From assembly GCA_963693085.1 (NCBI GenBank), contig OY856409.1, positions 1,538,533,072 to 1,538,597,071 on the forward strand: a stretch of 64,000 nt of DNA. The letters run 5' to 3'. The notes under the pieces are model-generated. The model was not told where the DNA came from. It saw nothing but the letters and a program-made list of their open reading frames with translations, and made no database searches. A program made the position numbers and the translations under genes. The stretch is from Alisma plantago-aquatica. Its lineage: Eukaryota; Streptophyta; Magnoliopsida; Alismatales; Alismataceae. Positions 35,076 through 46,415 of this stretch are shown here, one piece after another (the first letter of the stretch is position 1; each line of letters starts with the position of its first letter).

Positions 35076-35924
35076 TTATCTATAATGTATCCAAAATAAA
35101 TTCTCCAAGGATGAGCGACATCAATATCCATCTCTATCTTGACTCCTCTATAACACATTTTTCAATTGATGTGTGAATGATGTCTCTCTTGCTGGCATGT
35201 GCATCCAATCAAGTTTTTTTTATTTGTCTGAAATTTTTTATCCCACATTCACTATCAAAATTCAAATCATGGATGTTTTACTGTATAATCAAAGATCCCA
35301 CATGTGTCACTTATCCCAGTGAGAACAACACCATCCCACATTGGTCTCCCTATACAATTTCTTCCCAGGGATACCACTCCTCCCAACTTACATAAATATG
35401 AATCCTACATCTTCTCCTAGTTCTTCCGTGAGAGTTGTTATCTTTACTAGAAACTACATAACATCAAAATGCATATTAACTACAAATGGGGATTCTTCTT
35501 TGAATACCTCAAATTTGATCAAACAATCCCTTCAATCTCAGATGATGATCTCTTCCAAGGGGATATATCTTTTAGAACCCATAAGGTGAGACTAGATTCT
35601 TTATTGAATCACTATCCTAAATGTTTAGGAGGAAGTATTCTAAATGGATCTACTAATATTTTGGTTTAATTGCAATTCATCTGTCATTTGCTAAACACAC
35701 AATTGATATCACCAAGCTTATTTCTTCCTAGACAAGCAACCCCATATGTCGTCATTGGATCGTGAAAAAAATGATGTCTTTTAGTCAGGCCAATATGTTC
35801 TTATGCTGCCTTAAAACTCAGGACAAGATGCCCCTCCTATCTCCAACTAGTGCTATGTTTTGAGCGTTCCTATAGGCTTGATATTCTTCATCATCAATCA
35901 AATATTTTTTACCCTCTTGGCCAG

Positions 35925-36302
35925 CTACTTGAAATAGTTTTCCTTCTCGTTTGCATTCAATGTGTACTCACCATCCCAATGGTCCTTGGAGTCCTTAAAA
36001 CATTTATCCCTATCTTTCCAATCCTTCAAGTAATAAATTGATTTTTCCAGGAAACAATTTTCAACATTCTCCTCCTCTTCATGTGACTTGAATGTCTTCA
36101 ACATGTTGATCTTCAATTTCATGTGCATAAAGGTAACAATCATGATGTTGTTATGTAAATGAATGTCATAAGTTGTATACAATAGAGGTCTTATTAAGAT
36201 GATAGGAATTCCATTTTCCTCCAGTTCCTTGTCTAACAATATAAGATCTGCTAGGAACATTGTTGTTGTTTCTTCATCAATCATCACCAAGATGTCATGC
36301 AC
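35925..36302 (-). other. Unrecognised 125-residue ORF
   Basis: Minus-strand ORF from ATG at 36302, charged throughout with Glu-rich (KSHEEEENVENCF) and Lys/Asp-rich parts. No family motif is seen. It lies upstream of the decayed LINE and might be part of its ORF1, or be a chance frame in AT-rich DNA. Codon composition does not stand out from the surroundings. Confidence 0.25.
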
Positions 36303-39147
36303 CCTTCCTCATTTCACATGTTTAAAATGATCTTCCAATTAGATAGTGTAATTGATCGACTTTATCATTCCTAACCCCAACTACACATACAAACTAAATG
36401 GTATGAAAAATCACTTACCCCAACCCTTACCCTACAGGGTATGCGTAAAGGGAAAATGGGTATGCCCTTACCCATCAACAACCGACTTGTAACATAGTTT
36501 GGTCAGTTGGAACCCTAGACTCAATCCTGGTTTTTTCGTATTTTCTTATATAAAAAGACACATGAGTTCCAATTAAAGGTATACAAAAAGGGATATTCTT
36601 CCATGTGAACATGTAATTTTAAAAAACCCATATTGAACAATAATTAAGTAATATTGGTGAAGTAAATTATAATTAAGTGATTATATTTATTCTGAAACAC
36701 AAGTTGGAAATGCTATTCTTTCCATGACATTTGTTGAACAATTATTTCTCCTATTATCTATGGAAACCATAATCTAACGGTAATGACCCGTTTTCAAATT
36801 AATCATATAATTAGGGTTTACTTGGATGATTGTATGCTTAACTAAATTGATCATTGTTTAAAGATTTATTAGTGATGGTAGTTAATTTTTTATGTTTTAA
36901 TTATAATGAGAAGGTTTATTCATACTTTGATTCACATAATTAGGGTTAAGATTTGGAAACCCTAATCGGCCCAAATTAGGGTTTTGATGACATATGAATA
37001 TAGAATTCGATAAGTATAGTGACTCACTAAAAATTTTTAGTATTTTATTTTTAATTATAATTTAATTAAAATTTGGATATGATTTGGATATCTCAAATTT
37101 GAACAATATTGAAAAATATCAAAATATTTGAAGAATGTTCTGACATGTTTGTCGGTTGAGTTTCAAACTCCACCGACCATATTTTTAGATTGATATAGCA
37201 GTGTTGTAATTGAATTTTATATTTTTATTAGAATACGAAATTGATCTCAAATTTTAAGTGTATTTGAAAAAATTCATTATAGACATTATATTAAATTTTC
37301 ATAAATTTTAGATGATTTTTTTCTCTACATATAGGGGTGTCGGATAAATTCTGTGAAGGACAAACTCGACCGACCATGCTGCAAATAGCAATATAGCAGT
37401 GTTGTATTTTATTCTTAACTATTTATTGGTAACTCCAAATGATTTAAAGATTTTAGTGTTTCTTATAAACTTAATTTCAGACATTTGGTTAAAGTTTCAT
37501 AATTTTTGGATGAGGTTTGTGTTCTTAAAGGTGTAGTGTCGGTCGATTTTATAACTCATCCAACCAACCAGTCTGAGAAAAATAAAAATATAATGAAGGG
37601 CTTGTTTACAATTGTTCTAAGCACCTCAATTCATCTATATGACTAACCTAACACACAAGGAGATCTCATAACTCATAATTCCTATCAAAGAAATGAAATT
37701 CTAGAGAGAGAGAGAGGAGAGCTAGGGTTTTGAGAAGAGAAAGTGGTGGAGATGTTGACATAGGGTTTCTCTATCCAAGATATGATGAAATCAAGTAAGT
37801 TTAGCTTCTTTGCATCACATTTCATGGTGAATCTTCTCTCACATGTCAATATTCCGTCCCTCCTCTAACTTGATTTGAAATAACATCAAATCTCCCCTTT
37901 TTCTCACTCTTTCTCTTCTAATCCCCATTTCTAGGGTTTCTGAGTTGAGAGGAGAAAAAATTGGATTCATTTGCTAGAGTTTGATTGGGTTTCCAAAACT
38001 TTAGAGGTTGGCCTACGTTTTTAAGTTGCTTGGCACCTGAGGTGAGTGTTTTTATCCCTCCTAAGGTTTGTATTCATGTTGAAAGCTGAATTCTATCTGG
38101 CTAAAACAATCAAAAACCTTGTTTGTATATGTATGTGATTGGATTTGATTTGGGAAAGATATTAGGGGATCAAATTCTACTGATTTTGATTATTTCTCAT
38201 TTATTAGAACTTGATTAGTTCCTAATATATTGATTGAGTATCCATGTATAATCCTATAAATAGATGAATATGCTATTTCATGTGATTTTTTGCCTAACAA
38301 TTAGCCCAATGGCCGATATGCTTGGAATTGAATTGACATATATAAAATCATATTTGGATTTTACTAGATTGTATTATACAAGTGTATTGTAGAATTTTAA
38401 TGGAATTGAATGACCACATATCCTGATTAGTGTTTGTGTTGAGGAAGTGAATCAAATGAGTCAATTAATCAATGTGTACTTATGACTGATGAATGAAATG
38501 TGTGAAAATGGAAACTAGGGTTTCCATGATTGTGAATAACCCTAATGAACCCTTGAATCATGATTGGATTACTGAATGATATGATTCCTAAGATATGTTG
38601 ATCTAAGGAATGACTTCTTAAAATCCCTAAAAGTTTAGTATTAAGATGAATATGAGTTATAAATCGAGAATTTGTATATGATGTTGTAAATCTGATCAAA
38701 TGTTGAAGTTGAAAGTATTAATACTTCAATTGAATACGATGAGTCTTACTAATATAATATAAGCCTAATGCATTTGTTTTAGTATAATAAATAATGATCA
38801 TTTTTAATTATGGGAATGACATTAGAAGTCAATGACATGGTACACTAATTTAAATATAAGAAATGATATGAAGAAAAAATGTATTGATGGTAATGGCAAG
38901 TTAAAGATGAAACTAATGAAGTTATAATGAGGAAGTCTTTAATCCTTTATTTTAATTATGGCTTAAGCCAAATTGAATGAAACATTCTAAAACTAAATTT
39001 TGATGGATATCAATGCAAAGAGAAGTATTGTATATCAAGTGAGTTAAAAATGATTGGTTCTAGTAATTTAATGAACATGACATGAGAGAAGTTGAGATAA
39101 ATGAATATGAATTGAAGGAAAAAGATGAGAATTAGTAGATGAATTTA
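36303..39147. other. Unassigned AT-rich region
   Basis: No ORF of interest. It has three weak palindrome-bearing repeats at ~190-base pitch (37153-37570), an AGAGAGAGAGAGG tract at 37702, AGCTAGGGTTTTGAGAAGAG after it, and a TATA-like CTATAAATAGATG at 38257. The mixture resembles LTR or leader sequence of an unidentified element, but no second copy is present to prove it. Confidence 0.4.
37153..37570. repeat. Three ~190-bp repeats each starting with a CGG(T)-palindrome
   Basis: Starts at 37153 (CGGTTGAG...CACCGACC), 37341 (CGGATAAA...CGACCGACC) and 37540 (CGGTCGAT...CAACCAACC). The first two are followed by GATATAGCAGTGTTGTA or CAATATAGCAGTGTTGTA. Arms are imperfect. Confidence 0.5.
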
Positions 39148-39165
39148 CACTACAAAAAATTTGGC
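39148..39165 (+). repeat. Left CACTA-type terminal inverted repeat
   Basis: CACTACAAAAAATTTGGC, followed by subterminal CATTTGTGAGGAACC and CTATTTGTGAACTCTC. This 5' end form is common among plant CACTA elements. Confidence 0.7.
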
Positions 39166-39399
39166 CTTTGTTGAAGAACATTTGTGAGGAACCAAAAATT
39201 GTGAATAATGGTGTCTATTTGTGAACTCTCATCCTTCAAATATGGGACCAAATCCCTCAACCGTGTTTTTAACATACTTAGACCTTTTATGTGAAAACTA
39301 ATCCGTCAAAAATACATTACTCACTAATCACTCTGTGAAAAATGTCGTGTCAAATGTTTCCCTCCATCTCATAACCCTTCCCTCCATTCTAAAACACAA

Positions 39400-39790
39400 T
39401 ATTTGTAAATAAAAATAAAAAAATAAAAAACCCTACCCCTCGTTCCTCCACGCGAGAACCGATTCGTCGCTCCCTGCTTCCCCCTCTCACGCTGTGCACG
39501 TCCGTCCGGTCCTCCCCTCTCCGCGCTGATCCTCCCCTCTCCGCCCACTATTTCTCTACGCGCAAGCTCTCGGACGGCACTCTGACGCCCACGCAAGCTC
39601 GTCGCTCCGTGCTTCAAGAGAGCCGCCGCTGAGAGATCTGCTACGACCGGTTGAACCTGCATCACTGGCGCCCTTCTGCCAAGGGTTTGTCCTAGGGCTT
39701 TTGTCTATCTCCTTCGACAATATTCTCCTCTTCTTGGACGGAACCTTTGCAAGATCACTATGACCCCAACAAGTCTGATTGATCAGATCA
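39400..39790 (+). other. GC-rich exon-like leader sequence
   Basis: This stretch is strikingly GC- and C-rich compared with its AT-rich surroundings, looks like the CT-rich 5' leader of a plant gene, and ends at CACCCGGTAAGC, a good splice donor at 39787. It may be the first exon of a captured gene (perhaps with the ArgRS fragment 680 bases downstream) or the promoter-leader of the CACTA element itself. Open frames here on either strand look incidental. Confidence 0.45.
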
Positions 39791-40470
39791 GAGGCTTGCA
39801 CCCGGTAAGCTTAGTTTTTCCATTGATGTCCCCAATCTGTTCAATAGGACCCTTCATACTTCTTCCCGTCAGTCAGAATATCAATGGCAGGTTCTTCTAT
39901 GAATCACAGGCGATTTCGTCAGTTTGCAAGATCAATTTTAGGTGATTTCGTCAGTTTGCTGAATACTAGATCATGAGGCTATTCTTCGGATTGATTGAAG
40001 CTTGATTAATCACATGAATTTCTGATATTTTGTTAACACTGCATGGTACTGGTAGTTATCCGGTAATTTGCTGAATGAGTCCTTAGTTGTGTTTTGTGCA
40101 ATGAAAGAGTGAAACATCAATCTTCAGAATATTATGCCTAGGCCTCCTACTTCCTTGCTTTCGAGTATCCCAATAGCATGGACCATGGAACATTAAACAA
40201 CATCTTAGTTTTATTGTGATGTAGACTTTGAGTCACACATGACCATGACCTGCCAATTGTCTTGATAATCTTTATCCAAAAAAAGTTACTTATTGTCATG
40301 TAACCTATGACTCTATGTCTGATATATTCTGGTTGCTATTGTTTTAAAGTTAAATTATTGGTTACTAAATAGCATTTGTATTTCTATGAAAAATTTGCCA
40401 CATAAATTGTTGATGTTTTTATTTTGCTAATGCCTACTTACTTCTCAAAGAATGCCTTGTTCTTGATCAG

Positions 40471-40995
40471 GTATAGGATAAATGTAGAGAAGGCAGAGTG
40501 GATAATATATGTTACTGATGCTGGCCAATCACAACACTTTGACATGGTATTCAGTGTAAGTATCTTAAAACTGGATCCTTGACAGGTTGTATCAATTATA
40601 CGCCAATTGATATCTTCATTTCATTTTTGTTAACTCAAATACAGGCTGCAAAAATGGCTGGTTGGCTTCCTGATCCTAATGAAACTTCATATCCTAAAGT
40701 AAACCATGTTGCATTTGGTCTTGTTCTTGGTCCAGATGGGAAGCACTGTCGGATAAGAACTTCTGATGTGGTTAGATTGGTTGATTTACTTGATGAAGTT
40801 GTTACACGTTGTAGAAAGGAACTCCAACAAAGACTAGAGAGAAATGGTAGGTGTTGACTCAGTATTATATCTGATCACATATTTACACTCCCATTAATCC
40901 TACACCTTTTTCATTTGAACGTCAGATAAACTTCATGAATGGACGGAGGAAGAAATTACAAAAACTGCTGAGGCAGTTGGTTATGGTGTTGTGAA
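40471..40995 (+). pseudogene. Arginyl-tRNA synthetase gene fragment (three exons)
   Basis: ArgRS charges tRNA-Arg. Three exons can be read with proper junctions. Exon 40471-40555 encodes YRINVEKAEWIIYVTDAGQS followed by QHFDMVFS, with TCAG before and GTAAG after. Exon 40645-40846 encodes AAKMAGWLPDPNETSYPKVN, HVAFGLVLGPDGKHCRIRTS and DVVRLVDLLDEV, with ACAG before and GTAGG after. Exon 40926-40995 encodes DKLHEWTEEEITKTAEAVGY, with TCAG before and GTAAG after. These match the catalytic core of plant ArgRS (II-VTD-GQ--HF, the NHV-FG-V-G-DGK-RTR region and VRL-DLLDE). No further exons are seen after 41000, so only about 120 residues of a ~590-residue enzyme are present. No stop interrupts them. 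Confidence 0.85.
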
Positions 40996-42124
40996 GTAAG
41001 TTATCTTCTAGCTATTTACGACCTCTGCAAGTCTATGATTAAATACTACATTATTGATTGACTTATTAGCATATACTTGCATACATGTAAATGTGTACTC
41101 TTGGTTTGGGCATAGACCTGTAAGACAATGTTTGCTAATCAGCTGTATGGCGTCTTATTCAGAACTGTTTACTTCAAGCAAGTTAATAATTGTTCTTTGC
41201 TTTGAGCCAATTCCTACTTTTTTGTTTAGAAAGTGCTTCAAGGAGAGTTGATTTGTTTTTGTTAGAAAGTCTCTTTTTTAAATCTAAGTCACCACCACTC
41301 TGACAGTCAATACATGAAACCCAACTCTTTTATGATCCAGGAGGAAATCTTCATAGGTTATTATGTGACTTTGCTAGAGGAAGGCTCAATGGAGCTTGCC
41401 CATACCCTATAGGAGGCAATATTGGTATCCTAAGTCTCTTTGTAGTGTTGTAGCCATTTTTCCCATTCTGATGCAGAACGAGTGCCATGATAATCTCATG
41501 TGTGCAATTTGAACAATCTGTGGATTTTATTGTGGCTCTTCAAAAATGCTAATGGGATGATAAGGAAGTGTTCAAATCTCATTTCCCGCTCATCAAACAA
41601 CAAGACACTTGATTGTTACCCTGAATCAGTTTGGAGTACTATTACAAAGTTAAAAGAGGAAGATGTAGACCTGATTCAACTTGGAGAAAGAGAAAAAGGT
41701 AGACCTTAATCAGCATCGAAAAGAGAAAGTGGTAGATCTAATAACTTGGGGAATGCTTGCTAAGGAGAGATCTAGATTCATCATACCTCAAACTCAAAAA
41801 TCAATAACTCAAATGAATGGAAAAAGATCCATGTGATTGACCCCGACATTGTTGGGACTTGGGAGTGAGGCTTAAGTTTCATTGATAGATTATGAAAGTG
41901 CATATCTCTCTCTGTTTATATTGAGTTCAACCTAAACTAACTTGGAGAAAGAGGTAAACTAACTTGGAGAAAGAGGACAATGTAGACCTAAATTAATTAG
42001 GAAGATCTGATAAGGATAGATTTGGACTCATTACATCTCAAACCTAAAATAGAGATGACTGGAAAAGAAGGATCCATGTAGCTTACTTCACATGGTCCGG
42101 ATTGGGGCTTAGATGTTGTTGCCG
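40996..42124. other. Non-coding stretch after the ArgRS fragment
   Basis: I looked for the next ArgRS exons here and found none. There are short local repeats built on AACTTGGAGAAAGAG and GTAGACCT (41640-41990), and text ending in GCCGCTACC where the Athila-like element inserted. No other feature is supported. Confidence 0.5.
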
Positions 42125-42129
42125 CTACC
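42125..42129 (+). other. Target-site duplication CTACC (left copy)
   Basis: CTACC directly precedes the 5' LTR and is repeated directly after the 3' LTR at 51896-51900. A 5-bp duplication is standard for Ty3/gypsy integration. Confidence 0.92.
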
Positions 42130-43723
42130 TGATGCGATGATTTTGAGTCGCATTTATAGACTTGTTTGATATGTGTTTTATGCATTTATTAGTCATTTTC
42201 ATGGTTAATGTTGCATAATTCATTCATTTTGGTCTATGCTACTTCTTTATGTCAAATTCCCTTTATTTAAGCATTTTTAGCATTAATTATCAAAAGAATA
42301 TATTTTGTGTGGATTTATGTGGTTCCGTGTGTTAATTTCAGGAAAAACAAGTATCTGCTGCCATCGATACCATCGACGGTGGTCGATACCATCGACCGGA
42401 CCACAGGTTGCCAGCCGCAAGGACCAAAAGAAAGTCGATACTATCGACGGGGATGTCGATGGTATCGAGATACCATCAGGTTGCTGACGAGAAGTGCGTC
42501 GATACTATCGACTGGTTGAGCTACAACGACACAAAATGACAAAACCGTCGCTACAGGTTCGTCGATAACATCGACCCGCGTCAATGGTATCGAGAAGACA
42601 TCAAGCGCACAGAAGAAAGAAGAGAAGGATTGCCGCAATCACGCTAGGTCGATACCATCGACCCGCGTCGATGGTATCGACACCGTCAGATATGAGTTTG
42701 TTTCAGATTAATCTTAATCGGACGGTTGTGGTTAATTGGCGACCTAATTCAAGAGATATACCTAATGACGACGCCCTTGACTGGGGAATCACGTCATTAG
42801 TTGCTGCACACATCCCGGAGAGCAAGGAGAGAAGAACGGAGCACGAGAGCATGCCCCAGCCGATCCAGACGCTGAAGAAGACGAATTCCACCACCGAAAG
42901 GCGGTAGAACGTGGATTCCACGCCAAGGATTGATTGGACCTTCTCCGTTCAGAGGTTTAATCACTCAATCACGTTTTTCTTCATGTTTCCCTTTTTCTTC
43001 TCCACATTGTACTCTGAGATGAACATGCGGGGCTAATCCCCTTTGTCTTTCGGACTGGGAGTAGCTCGAGAATTCATTGTATGACGATTTTATAATAGTA
43101 ATTCATATTTTATCTCTTAAATTCGTGGTATAATTTTGTTTTCTCCAATATATTGTTATGCTTGATCACCATAATAATAACCTAATGCCCTTAATTGCTT
43201 TGAAAGAAGAATTAACGGTTGAAAAGAGACGGAATTTACATTAATTGACAAATCCCTTGAACAAGGCGGTGTAAGATTAATGGTGGATACCGAGAGGTTG
43301 TTTCTAATGCACCTAGTTTAGGGTATAGGTTACTACGACGGTGGAACCGACCTAGACATAGGTAGTGAATTGTACCACGACAGTGGGCAATTTTGATTTC
43401 AGGCCACTACCCAGATAGAGAGATAAACTTGAGTAGCTATATAGAATTTAATACAATGAAAACCCACAGTGAAACCGCAACCCTAAAGATCTCCTTTTGA
43501 ATTGATTAAACCAATATTTAATCGATTGCTTGTTTTGTTTTGTTTTTATTTTCTTTTAATTGTAACAACAACTCTCAACTATTTAATCGACTTAGCTGAT
43601 CACGAGTAGTTAGTAGGAGTCCCTGACAATTTCACGTATCCCTGAGTTCGACTCGGGCCTCACAAAGGCATGTACTACTTCGACGCGTTCACTTGCGTTT
43701 CTGCGCACGGTAAATCTGCGTCA
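42130..43723 (+). repeat. 5' LTR of Athila-like element
   Basis: 1594 bases. It aligns with 50338-51895 over its whole length; two ~20-base differences (one palindrome unit near 42363, and CCGTTCAGAGGTTTAAT near 42943) account for most of the length difference. It carries nine 15-bp palindrome units at 42363-42681. Open frames through this part are chance readings of the repeats. Confidence 0.93.
42363..42681. repeat. Palindrome array in 5' LTR (nine GTCGATAnnATCGAC units)
   Basis: Fifteen-base units start at 42363, 42382, 42434, 42455, 42498, 42561, 42580, 42648 and 42667. Typical units are GTCGATACCATCGAC and its reverse complement GTCGATGGTATCGAC. They form four pairs with start-to-start pitch 19 or 21 plus one single unit. 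The last pair is a perfect 15-base stem with a 4-base loop. Confidence 0.92.
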
Positions 43724-43729
43724 AGTTTT

Positions 43730-43747
43730 TGGCGCCGTTGCCGGGGA
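43730..43747 (+). other. Primer binding site, tRNA-Asp type
   Basis: TGGCGCCGTTGCCGGGGA, the exact plant tRNA-Asp complement, six bases after the LTR end. It defines the plus orientation of the element. Confidence 0.93.
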
Positions 43748-43909
43748 TACGGAAATTTGTTGGCACTTCGAGTGCTGTGAGAGGCCACTCTAGGCCACAT
43801 TTTTTTCTTTATTTTTTTATCATTCCAAAAATTTATAATCTATTTTATAAATATTTGCAATCGCCAAGCACTGTACTAAATTTAATTAAACTATTTTCAG
43901 GTACTGTGC

Positions 43910-46237
43910 ATGGTGCAGACGCGTAGTACTGACTACGCGGGGCACGCACCAGAGGTTCCGCTGCCGAAACCAGAAGACGAGGGTGATTATAATCAAGACG
44001 AGCTGGAGGATATAATTTCTGAACCCGAACAAGAAGAGATGGACGAGCCATAGACAATATGGGAGAAGATCAAGGCTTCTTCCTCGTCCGCTTCCAAGGG
44101 GCCGACAAAGAAGCAAGCGCTGAATATTCTGACATACAAGATTGATCCAGCCTTAATCAACGTGGTGAAGTCTAATGCCTTCCATGGGATCCAAAATGAA
44201 GACCCCGTCGCGCACATAAGTTAGTTTTTGGAGAATTGTGATATGGTAAAAATCGACAGATTTCCACAAGATGTGCTCTACTTGAAGCTCTTCCCGAGTT
44301 CTCTAGCGGGAATTGCACGTGAATGGCTAAATAACCTGGATGATGAATACGTGGAGTCTTGGGACCACATGGTGGAGGTTTTCTTCGAGAGGTTCAACCC
44401 GCCCGAGAAGACCTACGACATGATCAGAAAGATCCACAACTTCACCCAACAAGCAGGAGAGACCTATTCTGAGACCTGTGAGAGGTTTTAGATCATGCTC
44501 AGGCGATGCCCGTATCACGGGCTTGATAAGGAGACACAAGTCAAGATCTTCTATTTTGCTCTCTCCGAGCATGATAGAAGCAACCTCGATTCAGCCGGTT
44601 CTGGATTCTTCTTGAATAACACGGACACTAGATGTTGGGAGATCTTAAAGAACATGGCCAAGAAACAATCATGGGGCGAAATAGGCGTCGTGGAGCAGGT
44701 TCGAGTTGCAGTTGAATCTAAAGCCATAAAGGAGCTGAATGACAAGCTAGATCTTCTAACCAAGAAATTGCTTGCAAAGGAAGATGCATCTGAGGATGAG
44801 GAAGCCCAAGTCAAATTCACGTAACAACAGGGCTACAGAAATAATGACTATTCATGGAGGAAAGACAAAAAGTTCTCATGGAAGGATCCTAATAACTTCC
44901 TACAAGATCCAGAGGAAAAGCCACAACCTAGAGCTCAAGATAAGAGCACCGAGTTGCTTAGTCAGATGGTGCATCAGAATCAGGAAATGATGACTATGTT
45001 TGGTAAACAACTGCAGTCTCAGGGTGATATCTTGACCAAATTTGGACAGATGCTGCAAAACCATGGAGCACAAATGTGGGCATTAGAAACCACCATGACC
45101 TAGATCTCAAATGAAGTGGCGGCCATCAAGCACGCCAATCAGCAGAGGTAGGCTGGAAATGCAGATGTGGTCCAAGCACATCATCAAGTTAAATATATGT
45201 CTGTGATTAATGAAGAAGAACCCCATGTGGCAGAGATAAAGGACCAAAACAAATTGATGTTTGATACGGAGGCTACGCCGGAAATACCGTATCCTCGTAG
45301 TCATTATGGACTACCAGGCGGATACACTCTTTTTAGGAAATCCCGCCAAGAGCCCATGATGGTTGTGTCCCCGCCTAGGCAAGAGGAGCAAGTGAAGGCC
45401 GTCTGTCAAGGTGCGGATACATCTATTGAGAGTGAGGAGCCACAACAAGTTATACATGTTGATGATGTTCTGACAAAGCCCACGCTGAAGGGAGTCTTTG
45501 AAGCAAGCTTAGGGGAACCGGCCCTGAAAAGCTCATATGTACCACCTCACAAGCGTGTTAATGCGGCAGTAGTGTCAAGTCTGGACAACCCTAAGCCGAA
45601 GAAAGAGCACCGGCATTATAGAAAATTTTTGGAGATGTTCAGAAAACTTCATATCAACATTCCATTAGTGGAGATGATTGAGAAGGTTCCCGCCTATGGG
45701 AGGTTTATCAAAGAAATAATCAACAGAAAGCGGCGGATTAAAGACATTGATGTATGCCAGATGAATGAAATGGTGAGCTCAATCATCCATGGGAGCTTAC
45801 CACAGAATAAGAAAGATCCAGGGAGTTTATATATTCCATGCTCGATAGGCGATAGACACTTTCCACGAGCTCAATGTGATTCGGGCGCGAGCATAAATCT
45901 CATGCCGATGTCCACATTTAAAAAGCTTGGGTTAAAGTACATGAAGAAATCATCGGCAACCATTGAATTGGCGGATGGATCTATTGTAAGGCCATACAGA
46001 ATCTGCAAAGATGTACTCATCAAGGTGGAAAAGTTCATTTTTCCTGTAGATTTCGTCATCATGGATATGCCACAGCTTCAAAGTTGTGAGATGCTATTGG
46101 GTAGGCCGTTTCAAGCAATGAATGATGTAGTCACTGCAATTGGGAGAGGTACGCTGACGTTGGGGATTGGTCAAGATCGCGTGGAGTTCAAGTTGCCGCA
46201 CGATCCTTTGAACACCTTCTCCAAGGTACCGAGTTGA
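43910..46237 (+). pseudogene. Gag-protease of Athila-like element (six nonsense codons)
   Basis: From the ATG at 43910 one frame of 775 sense-or-stop codons runs to 46237 with no frameshift. The capsid part contains LYLKLFPSSLAGIAREWLNN, FFERFNPPEKTYDMIRKIHN and RRCPYHGLDKETQVKIFYFA. The protease part contains YIPCSIGDRHFPRAQCDSGA with the catalytic DSG, then INLMPMSTFKKLGL and CEMLLGRPFQAMNDVV. In-frame stops lie at 44051, 44222, 44489, 44822, 45101 and 45149 (five TAG, one TAA), each one transition from a Gln or Trp codon. A zinc knuckle is not visible. The longest open part, 45152-46237, still covers the whole protease. Confidence 0.88.
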
Positions 46238-46280
46238 TATAAAGTTTCAAATCGTCTAGCCTAAGATGTTAAATAAGGGT

Positions 46281-46303
46281 GCTTGTTGGGAGGCAACCCA
46301 ACC
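46281..46303 (+). other. Post-pol hairpin motif
   Basis: GCTTGTTGGGAGGCAACCC can fold with a TTGGG/CCCAA stem. The same motif follows integrase in the Athila-like element at the left edge (31-52, minus). Here it follows protease directly, which marks where RT, RNase H and integrase are missing. Confidence 0.6.
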
Positions 46304-46415
46304 ATTGGTACCTTAGTTTAGTTCATTTACATTCGTAGTTTTATTTGTTTTAACTTAGTTTTTAGTGTAAAAAAGATACCGTGATCATTTGCTACATGTG
46401 CAGGGCTGAGGCAGC

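Larger units (their letters stand above)
30842..36302 (-). mobile_element. Strongly decayed LINE
   Basis: Several minus-strand fragments in the order expected for an L1-type ORF2 are scattered over this stretch, all interrupted by stops and frameshifts. The most certain are the RT fragments at 33061-33375 and 32467-32649. Upstream (35075-34803) is a fragment that could be endonuclease N-terminus, and 36302-35925 an unidentified acidic/basic ORF that may be ORF1. Boundaries are approximate; no poly(A) tail or target duplication could be fixed. Confidence 0.6.

Noticed and set aside
39369..39801. Minus-strand ORFs of 98 and 81 residues in the GC-rich island
   Set aside because: GC-rich DNA lacks stop codons by chance. 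The splice donor and leader-like composition favour plus-strand non-coding exon sequence.
40996..42124. Further ArgRS exons
   Set aside because: I searched by eye for the downstream catalytic and anticodon-binding segments and found no supporting stretch in any plus-strand frame.
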